A DNA stretch of 41,068 nucleotides, taken from NCBI GenBank assembly GCA_964527995.1, contig CAZGRP010000036.1, forward strand, positions 1 through 41,068, read 5' to 3'. Positions 1 to 8,173 of this stretch are shown here, one piece after another. Below the pieces are notes generated by a model. That model was not told where the DNA came from, did not search any database, and saw only the letters and a program-made list of their open reading frames with translations. How positions within the stretch are numbered: position 1 is the first letter of the stretch; each line of letters starts with the position of its first letter. The position numbers were made by a program, and so were the translations under genes. This DNA comes from CAZGRP01 sp964527995 (lineage in GTDB: Bacteria; Zhuqueibacterota; Zhuqueibacteria; Oceanimicrobiales; CAZGRP01).

Positions 1-17
1 CACGCACAACCCGATTC

Positions 18-2495
18 TCAAATCCGCATCGCAAGGCTGACGAAGAAATTCCGCTCCGCCGCCGGATAGTAGTAGTTGCTCCCCGACCACGGATCGTAGT
101 AGCCCGACGTCTCGTACTTGCGATCCAGGGCGTTGTTGATGCGCAGCGTGGCCAGCCAGCCTGGATTGCCGAACAGCCGGCCGAGGTCAACGGACAGGGC
201 AAGGTTGAGCACCGTGTAGGCGTTGATCCGCCGGGCTGACTCGTCGCTGCTGTCGAGCTGCTGGCTGCCGATGTGCTGCACGTGCGCTGTCGCCCGCACG
301 CCGGACTTCGAGTAACTCAGGCGGGCGTTGGCGATGCGGCCCGGGAACAGCGGGATGCTGTTGCCGCTGTAGTCGAGCGACACCACGTTCCAGTTCTCGT
401 CCCAGGTGCGATAGAGGAAGCGGCGATAGAAGTTCTGGCTCAGGGCCAGGTTGCCGGAAAAGCGCCATGCCGGCGTCAGGTCTGCGCGCAGCGACAATTC
501 GATGCCGCGATGCACCGTGCGTTCGGCGTTGCCCTTGATCGGCTGGCCGTCGTCATCCACCTGGCCGTACGGAATGATCTCGTTGCGGAAGTCCATCCAG
601 TAGCCGCCAGCATTGAAGCGCAGGCCGTTGCGCTGGTAGCCGAAGCCGATCTCGTAGTCGATGAGCTTCTCCGGGCGAATGAGGGGATCGGACCAGACGA
701 TCTTGTCGACCTGACCGGCGCTGCGCACTGTGTCGCTGCGGGCGAAGAGCGGATCGACGCCGAGGTCGTCGGGGCCGTCCCAGGTGTCGTAGTAGTCGGC
801 GTCCGCCGGCTCGCGCTGCGACAGGGCGGCGCTGGCGAACAGGTTCAGGGCCTGGTTGAGGTTGTAGTTCAGTCCGAGCTTCGGATTGGCGAAGACGTAG
901 TCGACCGCGTAGGCGTTGCGCTCCGGGCCGACGAAATTCGCCCTGGGCTGCTGTTCAAAACGGTACTTCTTGAACTGGAGTTGCAGATCGGCCATCAGGT
1001 TCAGCCTGGGCGTGATGCGGTACAGCTCGTGGGCGAAGACGGCCGCCGTCACCTTCTTGCCGACGTAGGTGTAGTAGGTATGGTCCGGGCCGGCGCCTGG
1101 CGGCAGCGTTCGCGCCCACAGCACCTTGCCCCAGTGTTCGCCGCGATAGGAGTTGAGCTCGCCGCCGAGGGTCAGGGTGCCGCCGCGGTGGCGCCACTCC
1201 AGCCGCGGGATCCAGCCGACCTGGTCTTTCTCCACCCACTTTTGCCGCACCAGGTCAGTGCGCCGCACCAACACCGAGTCGGCGGCGTAAAAGTAGCGGT
1301 AGCCGAAATCCACCAGGTCCCGCCGTTTCTTTAAGCCCTCGTAGTAACCCTTACCCTTGACGTAGAAGAACGTGTTGGCCAAGGTGACCTTTTCCGACGG
1401 CCGCCATTCGTGCAGCAGCTCGTAGTGCGGCTGGTTGAAGTTGTCGATGGTATTCGGATACTCTTCGGGGTTGGCCGGATTGGCGCGCCGGTTGGCGCGC
1501 AGCAGCGCCTCCGGGATGGCGTCCCAGGCGGCATGGGTGAGCTCCGGCCCGCCGTACAAGTTGATGCGCGTGGTGCTGGTTTGGGTGATGCGCGTGGCGC
1601 TCAGGAAGTAGGCCCAAAGATCCACCCCGGCGCGCTCGCGGTAGCCGTCCGTGACGATGCGCGAAAAACGGCCGTGGAAGGCGTAGCGGCCGTTGACCAG
1701 GCCGGAGTTCAGCGACAGGTTGAACTTGCGGGTGTTGTAGCTGCCGGAACCCAGAGTGGCCCAAATGCCGCTGCGGTTGACAAAGCTCGAAGTAACCAGG
1801 TTGACAGACCCGCCAAAAGCGGAAGTGCCGTAGAGCGAGTTCGAGGAGCCCCGCTGCACCTGGATGTCTTCGACGCTCTCCGCCAGGTCCGGCAGATCGA
1901 CCCAGTAGACCTGGTGGTCCTCCGGGTCGTTCAGTGGAATGCCGTTGACCATCACGCCGACGCGCTTCTGGTCGAAGCCGCGGATCTTCAGGTAGGAGTA
2001 GCCGATGCCGTTGCCGGCGTCGGAGTAGGAATAGACGTTGGGCAGGTCCGACAGCAGCATCGGTACATCCTGGGCCCAGTAGCGCTCCTCGATGTCCGTC
2101 CGGCTCAGGTTCGAAAAGGCCACCGGAGTTTCCCGTTCCCGCGCCCGCTCGGCCGTCACCACGACTTCCTGCGTCGGCAGAATGTGTCGCCGCAAGACGA
2201 TGTCGGTGCGAGCCGCCGGGCCGTCGAGGATCACTGTCTGGGTCGCTTCATAGTAACCGATGTAGGAGATCCGGATCGTGTACGTGCCGTATCGAAGATG
2301 GCGGAACTCAAAGCGGCCCTCCTGGTCCGCTGCCGTGCCGAGTCCGGTTCCCTCCAGGACGACGTTGGCGCCGATCAACTTTTCGCCGGTTGTTGACGAC
2401 ACCGTGCCCGTGATCCGGCCGGTTGGTTGAGCCCAGCCTACCCCGGCGATCAGGGGCGCCAACATCATGAAAAACGGTATGACGCGCGTTCTCAT
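18..2495 (-). CDS. TonB-dependent outer-membrane receptor
   Basis: An 825-residue outer-membrane active-transport channel; the substrate cannot be told from sequence. Residues 1-22 form a signal peptide ending near GWAQ. Residues about 26-105 are a carboxypeptidase-regulatory-like beta-sandwich (GRITGTVSS, GANVVLEGTGLGT, GRFEFRHLRYGTYTI), common on receptors of FCB-group bacteria. The plug follows (about 125-240, LNDPEDHQVYWVDLPD, RGSSNSLYGTSAFGGSVNL), then a barrel with the usual late LRINNALDRKYE motif. The ATG is preceded by GAGGTGG four bases upstream. The last residue is Ile rather than the aromatic residue usual for outer-membrane proteins. It appears monocistronic, with an assembly gap about 200 bases upstream. 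Family confident, ligand unknown. Confidence 0.95.
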   Translation of the reverse strand: MRTRVIPFFMMLAPLIAGVGWAQPTGRITGTVSSTTGEKLIGANVVLEGTGLGTAADQEGRFEFRHLRYGTYTIRISYIGYYEATQTVILDGPAARTDIVLRRHILPTQEVVVTAERARERETPVAFSNLSRTDIEERYWAQDVPMLLSDLPNVYSYSDAGNGIGYSYLKIRGFDQKRVGVMVNGIPLNDPEDHQVYWVDLPDLAESVEDIQVQRGSSNSLYGTSAFGGSVNLVTSSFVNRSGIWATLGSGSYNTRKFNLSLNSGLVNGRYAFHGRFSRIVTDGYRERAGVDLWAYFLSATRITQTSTTRINLYGGPELTHAAWDAIPEALLRANRRANPANPEEYPNTIDNFNQPHYELLHEWRPSEKVTLANTFFYVKGKGYYEGLKKRRDLVDFGYRYFYAADSVLVRRTDLVRQKWVEKDQVGWIPRLEWRHRGGTLTLGGELNSYRGEHWGKVLWARTLPPGAGPDHTYYTYVGKKVTAAVFAHELYRITPRLNLMADLQLQFKKYRFEQQPRANFVGPERNAYAVDYVFANPKLGLNYNLNQALNLFASAALSQREPADADYYDTWDGPDDLGVDPLFARSDTVRSAGQVDKIVWSDPLIRPEKLIDYEIGFGYQRNGLRFNAGGYWMDFRNEIIPYGQVDDDGQPIKGNAERTVHRGIELSLRADLTPAWRFSGNLALSQNFYRRFLYRTWDENWNVVSLDYSGNSIPLFPGRIANARLSYSKSGVRATAHVQHIGSQQLDSSDESARRINAYTVLNLALSVDLGRLFGNPGWLATLRINNALDRKYETSGYYDPWSGSNYYYPAAERNFFVSLAMRI

Positions 2496-2634
2496 CTATC
2501 CACCTCTCTTAGGAAACGCTTGCCACAACGGCTTTTACCAATGACAGATCGGGTAACTTTGCTGGTAACGACACTTCCATTACCACTGAGGTCGCGGCCG
2601 GATTCACCCATCCTGTCGCCCCCCAAGTCTTTTG

Positions 2635-2844
2635 AGCGAGGACCCATCGCGGATGAAAGTAACCACGGGCTGTATGGATTCCCGCTAAANNNNNNNNNNN
2701 NNNNNNNNNNNNNNNNNNNNNNNNNNNNNNNNNNNNNNNNNNNNNNNNNNNNNNNNNNNNNNNNNNNNNNNNNNNNNNNNNNNNNNNNNAGCGAGGACCC
2801 ATCGCGGATGAAAGTAACCACGGGCTGTATGGATTCCCGCTAAA
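2635..2844. other. Scaffold gap (100 N) flanked by a 55-nt exact duplication
   Basis: Positions 2690-2789 are N. The 55 bases before the gap (2635-2689) are identical to the 55 bases after it (2790-2844). An exact 55-nt overlap is what two contigs sharing one terminal k-mer give when a scaffolder pads them with a fixed N block. The likely true sequence has one copy and no gap, though an unresolved repeat between the copies is possible. Confidence 0.9.
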
Positions 2845-2858
2845 AAGATCGCGGGAAT
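2833..2858. repeat. REP-like palindromic hairpin
   Basis: ATTCCCGC at 2833-2840 pairs perfectly with GCGGGAAT at 2851-2858 around a 10-nt loop, followed by GACAT. TTCCCGC...GCGGGAATGAC hairpins are a widespread class of dispersed intergenic palindrome. The left arm lies inside the 55-nt duplication at the scaffold gap, so a multicopy repeat here would explain why the assembly broke. No T-tract follows on either strand, so it is not a good terminator. Confidence 0.55.
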
Positions 2859-3013
2859 GACATAGGTCGTGACGGCTCTTCGCAAACGCCAAGCGAGACG
2901 TTTCCGGCCTTTGAAGCAACACCGGGCCCGTCGGGTTGTGACGGCTTCTTCTAATGCTACCTCCGTGTCATTCAGGAAGAATCCTTTTCAGGACTACCTC
3001 CGGACTGCCGTTC

Positions 3014-4036
3014 CTACTCCGGCGCCAGCACCAGCCGTCCGACCACCTCGCCCCTGCGGACCATCTCCAGGGCGCGGTTGACCTCAGCCAGCGGCAGGAC
3101 CTCGTGCACAACGGAGCGGATGCGGCCGTCGGCGGCCAGTCGGACGGCCTCGATCAGCTCCTCCTTGGTATTCCCGACCGACGCAGTGACGTTGACTTCG
3201 CCGATCACCAGGCGAATCGGGCTGACCTCGAGGTTGTCCGTCGAGTAACCGATGAACACCAGACGGCCGCGCTTGGCCAGCATCTCGACCGAATCGTTCA
3301 TCGTTTTCGTGACCCCCGCGAGCTCGAACACCGCGTCGGCGCCGCGGTCGTTAGTGAAGTCGCGCACCCGACTGACAACGTCGTCGCTCTCCGGATCGAT
3401 GGTCACCTCGGCCCCAAGCTCGGCCGCCTTGGATCGGCGGGCCGGATTGCGGGAGATAGCCGCCACCCGGGCGCCAGCCAGGCGGGCGATCTGCACCAGC
3501 ATCAAGCCGACACCGCCGGCGCCGTAGACAACCACCGTCTCGCCGAAACGAACCTGGGCGATGTTGCGCACCGCATGGATGGCCGTCGTCGCGGCGCAGC
3601 ACAACGGCGCCGCCTCCTCGAAGGAGAGGTGCTCCGGCAGACGCACCAGCGAGTCAACGGCGATCCGCACGAACTGCGCGTAGCCGCCGTCGGAGAGGAA
3701 GCCGAGCTGGCCTTTGAGATCGTCGCACAGATTCTCCGCCGCCCGGCGGCAGTTGTAGCAAACGTGACAGGGCGAGTAGTAGTAGAGCACCACCCGGTCC
3801 CCGACGTCGAAATCGCTCTCCGCGCCGTTGATCTCGACCACCTCACCGGCCACCTCGTGGCCGAGGACCAGAGGTGTTTTGCCGGCCGGCAGCAGGCCAT
3901 CGAGGAAATGCAGCTCCGTGCCGCAGACGCCCGCCGCTCGAACCCGAACCACCGCCTCACCGGGTCCGGCTTTGGGCGTCTCGACCTCCTCGACGTGCAG
4001 ATCTTCCCCCGGTTTGTAGAAACGTGCAGCCTTCAT
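3014..4036 (-). CDS. Zinc-dependent MDR alcohol dehydrogenase
   Basis: 340-residue medium-chain dehydrogenase/reductase, expected to oxidise an alcohol or polyol with NAD(P). Catalytic-zinc ligands are Cys38 (GVCGTELH) and His60-Glu61 (GHE). The structural zinc lobe has four cysteines at 90, 93, 96 and 104. The Rossmann motif GAGGVG is at 172-177. Length is typical. The start has AGGAGG eight bases upstream. It begins 18 bases after thiD, so it is probably the last gene of the riboswitch-controlled thiamine operon, although no thiamine step is known to need this family. It may simply be read through. The substrate cannot be predicted. Confidence 0.93.
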   Translation of the reverse strand: MKAARFYKPGEDLHVEEVETPKAGPGEAVVRVRAAGVCGTELHFLDGLLPAGKTPLVLGHEVAGEVVEINGAESDFDVGDRVVLYYYSPCHVCYNCRRAAENLCDDLKGQLGFLSDGGYAQFVRIAVDSLVRLPEHLSFEEAAPLCCAATTAIHAVRNIAQVRFGETVVVYGAGGVGLMLVQIARLAGARVAAISRNPARRSKAAELGAEVTIDPESDDVVSRVRDFTNDRGADAVFELAGVTKTMNDSVEMLAKRGRLVFIGYSTDNLEVSPIRLVIGEVNVTASVGNTKEELIEAVRLAADGRIRSVVHEVLPLAEVNRALEMVRRGEVVGRLVLAPE

Positions 4037-4054
4037 CGTCGATCCCTCCTTTGT

Positions 4055-4855
4055 TCACTGCCACGGAGAAGTGACGTCGACCAGGGTGTTCGCCGGTCCG
4101 TGACCCCTGCCCAGCGGCAGCCCGGCCTCGATGGCGCGGGTAATGAACTGCTTGGCCCGGCGGATCGCCTCCAGCACCGGCATCCCCTTGGCCAGCCCGG
4201 CGGCGATGGCCGAGGCGAAGGCACATCCCGTTCCGTGGGTGTTCTTCGTGTCGAGATAGGGCGAGGTCAGGATTTCGTAATCGCGGCCGTTGAACACAAC
4301 GTCCATGGCTTCACCCTGCTGGGCCCGGTGGCCGCCCTTGACAACCACCCACTGCACACCCATGGCATGCAGCTCGGCTGCTGCTTCCTGCATGTCCTCG
4401 AGGTCTTCGATTTCATGGCCGACCAGGGCGGCCGCTTCGTGGAGGTTCGGAGTGGCCACCATGGCCAGCGGCAACAGCCGGTCGCGCACGGTTTCACGCG
4501 CTTCCTCCGAGAGCAGCGCTGCGCCGCTCTTGGCGATCATCACCGGGTCCACCACCAGGTTGGGCAGGCTCCATTCATCCACCTTGTCAGCCACCAGCTC
4601 GACAATGGCCGGGCTCGCCAGCATGCCGGTCTTGACCGCATCCACGCCGATGTCGCCCACCACGGCATCGATCTGCTTGGCGATCATGTCCAGCGGCAAT
4701 TCGACGACACCGGTCACCTCCACCGTGTTCTGCGCCGTGACGGCGGTGATGGCCGACATGCCGAACACCCCGAACGCCGAGAAAGTTTTCAGATCTGCCT
4801 GAATTCCGGCCCCGCCCCCGCTGTCCGAGCCGGCGATGGTGAGTGCACGCTTCAT
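4055..4855 (-). CDS. thiD: Hydroxymethylpyrimidine/phosphomethylpyrimidine kinase ThiD
   Basis: 266-residue ribokinase-fold enzyme that phosphorylates HMP and then HMP-P to HMP-PP for thiamine synthesis in the cytosol. Full length, with the family signatures AGSDSGGGAGIQADLKTF at the N-terminus, VVDPVMIAKSG, ATPNLHEAAAL and the anion-hole HGTGCAFASA with Cys211. The ATG follows GGAGAT with five bases between. It lies downstream of thiL across a 205-nt spacer holding a heptamer repeat array, and upstream of the alcohol dehydrogenase. Control by the TPP riboswitch at 7371-7476 is inferred from the continuous same-strand layout. Confidence 0.97.
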   Translation of the reverse strand: MKRALTIAGSDSGGGAGIQADLKTFSAFGVFGMSAITAVTAQNTVEVTGVVELPLDMIAKQIDAVVGDIGVDAVKTGMLASPAIVELVADKVDEWSLPNLVVDPVMIAKSGAALLSEEARETVRDRLLPLAMVATPNLHEAAALVGHEIEDLEDMQEAAAELHAMGVQWVVVKGGHRAQQGEAMDVVFNGRDYEILTSPYLDTKNTHGTGCAFASAIAAGLAKGMPVLEAIRRAKQFITRAIEAGLPLGRGHGPANTLVDVTSPWQ

Positions 4856-4937
4856 GGGTGATCTCCATTGTTCTTGAATAGCTCAAGTCGAAATCCGCTT
4901 TGCGTACTGTGCTGGCGGACATCGGATATCAGGTATC

Positions 4938-5075
4938 AGGAATTAGGAATTAGGAATTGGGAATGGGGACCTGGGCATTCGTAATTGCGACGAGTTGACA
5001 TCCGCATTCGAAATCCCCAATCCGAAATCCGAAATCGCCACCCCCATGTTCCATCAACCATCATCCATCAACCAT
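4938..5075 (-). repeat. Degenerate heptamer repeat array 1 (thiL-thiD spacer)
   Basis: Read on the minus strand, this spacer is built of 7-bp units in exact register. Positions 5041-5075 hold five ATGGNNN units. Positions 5002-5036 hold five units of the type GATTTCG / GATTGGG / AATGCGG. Positions 4938-4958 hold three perfect units that read aggaatt on the plus strand. The first units overlap the thiL stop codon, so the array begins inside the coding end. The order ATGG units, then a short G-rich linker, then GATTTCG units is the same as in array 4 at 37607-37685. Confidence 0.8.
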
Positions 5076-6086
5076 CGCAAAGTGGTCCCAGCCGCGAGCT
5101 GGCAACGGTGTCCTTTCCCCCTCCGACCGGATCAGCCAGCACTGGCCGGGTTGGTCGGTCATGCGGCCGATGGGTGTCACCGGCACACCTGTGGCATCAC
5201 GCACCACCTGGATGGCCTTCTGGACCCCTTCCGGAGGCACGGTGAAGAGCAACTCATAGGCCTCGCCACCATAGAGCACGAACTCCAGTGGCTGGCGATC
5301 CATGCCAGCGGCGGCCTGCTCCAGTGGCTCGGTGCAGGGCAGCGCTGCTTCGTCCAGCTCGGCACCGACGCCGCTGGCCTCGCAAAGATGGCGCAGGTCG
5401 CTGGCAAGCCCATCGCTGATGTCGATCATGGCGGTGACGACTTGCGCGGCTGCCAGCTCCTGTCCTTCCCGAACCCGCGGTGTCGGGTCCAGCAAACGAT
5501 CCACGAGCACCGACACCTGGTGGCGCAGCACCGGATCCTCCCTTCGGAGCACGGCCAGACCGGCGGCCGATTCGCCGGGCGTGCCGGTCACCAGAAGGAC
5601 ATCGCCGGGGTGGGCACCTCCGCGGCGTAGCAGTCGACCCTGGTGGCTTTCGCCCAGCAGGGTGAGGTCGATGTACAGGCTCTCGTCACCCCCAGACAGA
5701 TTGCCGCCCACCAGTGCGGCGCCAAAGTCGCCCAGCCTTTCGGCAACACCGGTCATCATCTCCTCGAAAAAAGCGACCTCCAACTCAGCGGGCAGTGCCA
5801 GCGACAACAAGGCAAACGTCGGCCTGCCGCCCATGGCGGCGATGTCGCTCAGGTTGATGGCCGCGGCCCTGCGGCCCAACTGCCGCGGAGTGATCCACTG
5901 GCGGCGGAAGTGGCGGTCCTCGATCTGTACATCGCACGTCAGCAGCAACAGCCGGCCATCTCCCAGGTCCACCACCGCGGTATCATCGCCGATGCCCAGC
6001 ACCACCCCAGACTCCGGCGGCGGCACCAACTTCTTGATCCGCTCAATCAGGCCGAACTCGCCGACGTCGATGATTCTCTGGTCCAC
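5061..6086 (-). CDS. thiL: Thiamine-monophosphate kinase ThiL
   Basis: 341-residue PurM-superfamily enzyme that makes thiamine diphosphate from thiamine monophosphate and ATP. Visible motifs are GIGDDTAVVD near residue 31, LLLTCDVQIEDRHF, and NLSDIAAMGGRP, the Asp-rich metal/ATP site, followed by LVGGNLSGGDE and MIDISDGLASDLRHL. The start is GTG, with GAAGG nine bases upstream. It follows an AIR-synthase-like gene of the same superfamily, giving two PurM-fold genes in tandem under one TPP riboswitch. The last codons lie inside a heptamer repeat array, so the final residues may be repeat-derived. Confidence 0.97.
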   Translation of the reverse strand: MDQRIIDVGEFGLIERIKKLVPPPESGVVLGIGDDTAVVDLGDGRLLLLTCDVQIEDRHFRRQWITPRQLGRRAAAINLSDIAAMGGRPTFALLSLALPAELEVAFFEEMMTGVAERLGDFGAALVGGNLSGGDESLYIDLTLLGESHQGRLLRRGGAHPGDVLLVTGTPGESAAGLAVLRREDPVLRHQVSVLVDRLLDPTPRVREGQELAAAQVVTAMIDISDGLASDLRHLCEASGVGAELDEAALPCTEPLEQAAAGMDRQPLEFVLYGGEAYELLFTVPPEGVQKAIQVVRDATGVPVTPIGRMTDQPGQCWLIRSEGERTPLPARGWDHFAMVDG

Positions 6087-6101
6087 TTTGGTCTGCCTTC
6101 A

Positions 6102-6201
6102 TTGCGGGTTGCGGGTTTCACGTTTCGAGTCTTGCGTTTTGGGTTGCGGGTTGCGCGCAGTGTGGTTGGCGGTGCACTTTGCACTTTGCACTTTGCACTT
6201 T
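6102..6201 (-). repeat. Degenerate heptamer repeat array 2
   Basis: The spacer between the AIR-synthase-like gene and thiL consists largely of 7-bp units. On the plus strand, eight units run in register from 6102 to 6157 (ttgcggg four times with degenerate tttcacg, tttcgag, tcttgcg, ttttggg or ttgcgcg types). Four perfect gcacttt units fill 6174-6201. It lies between two genes of one transcript, so it should be transcribed. No open frame or RNA fold was recognised. Confidence 0.8.
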
Positions 6202-6209
6202 GCATTGCC

Positions 6210-7280
6210 TCACTCCATCGCCTGCTCCTTCGACGCAGCCTCTCCGAAGGCCTGCCAGAACGGATCGACCTTTGGATGGCGCAGCTCGAACTCGCGCCCG
6301 CCTTCGACGTACTTGATGCCCTCCTTCTCCGCCACCACCTCACCAACGATGGTGGCCGGGATCTTTTTCTCCTCGAGCCGGCGCACCACGGCATCCGCCT
6401 TGTGCGGGCGGCAGCAAATGATCAGCGTGCCCTCGCTGATCGAGGTATAGGGGTCGATGCCGAACAGGTCGCAGATCCGGGCCACGGTCTCCTGCACGAT
6501 CACCTTCTCTTTGTCGATGCGCATGCCGACCTTCGACGCCTCGGCGACCTCCACCAAGCCGCCCCAGACACCGCACTCGGTGGCATCGTGCATGGCGGTG
6601 ACGCCGTCATCGCGGACGCCGACCGACACCGCGGTAAGGGCATCCTCGACCACCGTCATCTGCCAGAACATCTCCTCTGCGGCTTTGGCGAATTTCTCGC
6701 CGTAGCGTGCGGCGACCTGCCTCGGGTAGGTTACGGCAAACAATCCAGCGGCCTCGATCGCCGCGCCCTTGGTGACGATGACGGCATCGCCGGGGCGTGC
6801 CATCTTGGGGGTGACGTAGCGATCCTTGGGGCCGATGCTGATCACCGTAGCGCCCCCCACCATTGGATAGTCGCAGCCGTGATAGCGACCGGTGTGTCCG
6901 GCAACTACGGCCACTCCGAGCTTGTCGCACTCGCGGTGGATGGTCGACCACATGCGTTCGAACTGATCGCGGTTGATGGCCAGCGGCAGATTCAGATCGA
7001 TGGTGATGAAGGTTGGCGCCAGCCCTGAGGTCGCGGCGTCGGAGCACAGGATATGCACCGCAAACCAGGCGGAGCGCTCCCACCCGTATGGCGGCACGAT
7101 GAAGACCGGATCGGTGGTCATCGCCATCACCTGGCCGTTGCCCAGGTCGACGATGCCGACATCGACGCCGTGCTGCGGGCCCTCCAGAACCTCCGGCCGC
7201 TTCCTTCCGAGCTGCGGCAGGATCACCTCATCGAAAATCTCGGCGGAAACTTTGCCGATGGCGGGTAATTCGGATTTCAT
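6210..7280 (-). CDS. AIR-synthase-like (HypE/PurM superfamily) protein of a thiamine operon
   Basis: 356-residue protein resembling HypE and SelD-like members of the PurM superfamily: an N-terminal AIR-synthase domain (MAMTTDPVFIVPP, AVHILCSDAATSGLAPTFITIDLNLP, VAGHTGRYHGCDYPMVGG) and a C-terminal domain with VRDDGVTAMHDATECGVWGG and SEGTLIICC. The start at 7280 was preferred over longer frames because GAGGAGG sits five bases upstream and earlier codons would enter the terminator and riboswitch. It is the first gene after a TPP riboswitch and precedes thiL and thiD, so a role in thiamine supply is likely. No hydrogenase genes are nearby, so the HypE role is not supported. Exact reaction unknown. 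Confidence 0.85.
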   Translation of the reverse strand: MKSELPAIGKVSAEIFDEVILPQLGRKRPEVLEGPQHGVDVGIVDLGNGQVMAMTTDPVFIVPPYGWERSAWFAVHILCSDAATSGLAPTFITIDLNLPLAINRDQFERMWSTIHRECDKLGVAVVAGHTGRYHGCDYPMVGGATVISIGPKDRYVTPKMARPGDAVIVTKGAAIEAAGLFAVTYPRQVAARYGEKFAKAAEEMFWQMTVVEDALTAVSVGVRDDGVTAMHDATECGVWGGLVEVAEASKVGMRIDKEKVIVQETVARICDLFGIDPYTSISEGTLIICCRPHKADAVVRRLEEKKIPATIVGEVVAEKEGIKYVEGGREFELRHPKVDPFWQAFGEAASKEQAME

Positions 7281-7309
7281 TTGGACCTCCTCGCGGCTGC
7301 GGTTTGAAA

Positions 7310-7344
7310 CAAAAAAGCCGTTTTCCGACGCACGGAAAACGGCT
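7310..7344 (-). terminator. Intrinsic terminator of the TPP riboswitch expression platform
   Basis: A perfect 12-bp stem (7316-7327 with 7333-7344) and a 5-nt loop are followed on the minus strand by six U residues. It lies between the riboswitch aptamer and the ribosome binding site of the first gene, so it is the expected transcription-attenuation element: formed when TPP is bound, disrupted otherwise. The antiterminator was not worked out. Confidence 0.9.
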
Positions 7345-7370
7345 CTTGAGCTTGTGGCAGACAAAGAGAC

Positions 7371-7476
7371 ACGCCGTTTCCCTGCGCTGGTATTACCCAG
7401 ATCAGGTTCCAAGGGTATGCTCTCAGGCCCCCGGCGATCCGATTTCTCCCGGACCCGGAGACCACCCCTACGGCGT
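7371..7476 (-). promoter_or_regulatory. TPP riboswitch (THI element)
   Basis: The minus strand carries the conserved thi-box blocks in order: GGGGUG, CUGAGA (complement of 7421-7426), ACCCUUGGAACCUGAUCUGG, and AUACCAGCGCAGGGAA. The P1 helix closes with seven pairs, ACGCCGU (7476-7470) to ACGGCGU (7377-7371). It binds thiamine diphosphate in the leader of the thiamine operon. A sigma-70-like promoter sits directly upstream and a strong terminator directly downstream, so control is probably by premature termination. Confidence 0.97.
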
Positions 7477-7480
7477 CACT

Positions 7481-7509
7481 AATATAGGAAGAGTCGTCGG
7501 GAAAATCAA
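7481..7509 (-). promoter_or_regulatory. Sigma-70-like promoter of the thiamine operon
   Basis: Minus-strand TTGATT (7509-7504), a 17-base spacer and TATATT (7486-7481). Transcription would start a few bases before the riboswitch P1 helix, which is the expected geometry. The same TATATT box with a 17-base spacer recurs in three other leaders in this window. Confidence 0.75.
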
Positions 7510-7525
7510 GGGGGGCAGCCGGGAA

Positions 7526-8173
7526 TCAGCAACGCAGGATCTCCCAGCCGTGGCGCCGGGCGTGACGTGCAAGACCGGGCTTAGGCTCGACCGCCACCGG
7601 ATGACCGAAGCACTGCAGGAACGGGATGTCGTGCACGTGGTCCGCGAAGCCATAGGACCGCTGCAGATCCAGCCTATGCCTGGCTGCCAGTTCCTCCACG
7701 CCGGAAACCTTCATCCTGCCGAAGTAGTGCGGACCGGCCAGCCTGCCCGTGAAGCGGCCGTTGCGCACCTCGAGCCGAGTTCCCAATCCCTCGACGGCTC
7801 CCAGCCGCTGCGCCACCGCTTCGGCCAGAAAATCGGGTGCCCCGGTCAGCAGGCAAAGGGCGTAGCCGTCGTTGCGAAGTTGTTCCAGACGGCGCACGAC
7901 GGCAGCGCAAAAGTGGTGTTCCAGAACCGTTCGGACAAAGTCGGGCATCAGATCGCGGATTTGTCCGACGTCGACCGCCGTAAGGTAACGCTTGTTGCGG
8001 CGCATCGCCATCGTCCAGCCGCGAACCGGCACGGTGCAGGCGCTTGCCAGCAGAGCAATCCACTGCCGGGTGCCAAGCACACCGCGCCGATGCAGGTAGG
8101 GAAGAAAAAGGCGTTCCGCCGAGGTGCCCTTAATCAGGGTCCCGTCGAGATCGAAGATGGCTCCAGGATTCAA
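7526..8173 (-). CDS. HAD-IB family phosphatase, PgpC/SerB-like
   Basis: 215-residue haloacid-dehalogenase phosphatase. Motif I FDLDGT gives nucleophile Asp8 and acid Asp10; motif II is LLTGAPDFL; motif III/IV is GFADHVHDIPFL, followed by VEPKPGLARHARRHGWEIL, which is typical of the HAD-IB branch. The proposed start is TTG at 8173, overlapping the stop codon of the upstream gene by four bases (TTGA), with AAGGA six bases upstream. Overlap with a CDP-alcohol phosphatidyltransferase suggests the pair makes and dephosphorylates a phospholipid head group, as PgsA and PgpC do for phosphatidylglycerol. That is an inference; a serine-phosphate phosphatase is an alternative. Confidence 0.85.
   Translation of the reverse strand: MNPGAIFDLDGTLIKGTSAERLFLPYLHRRGVLGTRQWIALLASACTVPVRGWTMAMRRNKRYLTAVDVGQIRDLMPDFVRTVLEHHFCAAVVRRLEQLRNDGYALCLLTGAPDFLAEAVAQRLGAVEGLGTRLEVRNGRFTGRLAGPHYFGRMKVSGVEELAARHRLDLQRSYGFADHVHDIPFLQCFGHPVAVEPKPGLARHARRHGWEILRC

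Larger units (their letters stand above)
2496..3013. other. Intergenic region with repeat debris and a scaffold gap
   Basis: 518 positions without a credible gene, of which 100 are N. It separates the start of the TonB receptor from the end of the alcohol dehydrogenase. It holds a 55-nt exact duplication on either side of the N run and an 8-bp palindromic hairpin of a dispersed-repeat type. Near 2967-3000 there is a TGTCATTC...GAAGAATCC stretch resembling another intergenic repeat seen in environmental genomes (from memory). Open frames here run into the N block or have no ribosome binding site. Confidence 0.6.

Noticed and set aside
2954..4861. Long plus-strand open frame of 635 codons
   Set aside because: It lies antisense to the alcohol dehydrogenase and thiD, whose motifs are unambiguous; high GC keeps antisense frames open. 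Its product is rich in His, Arg and Gln and shows no domain.
6174..6201. CRISPR-like or satellite array
   Set aside because: Units are only 7 bp with no spacers; it belongs to the heptamer repeat family instead.
6210..7280. Annotation as hydrogenase maturation protein HypE or selenophosphate synthase
   Set aside because: No hydrogenase, hyp or selenium genes are nearby, and the TPP riboswitch argues for a thiamine-linked role; only the superfamily is claimed.
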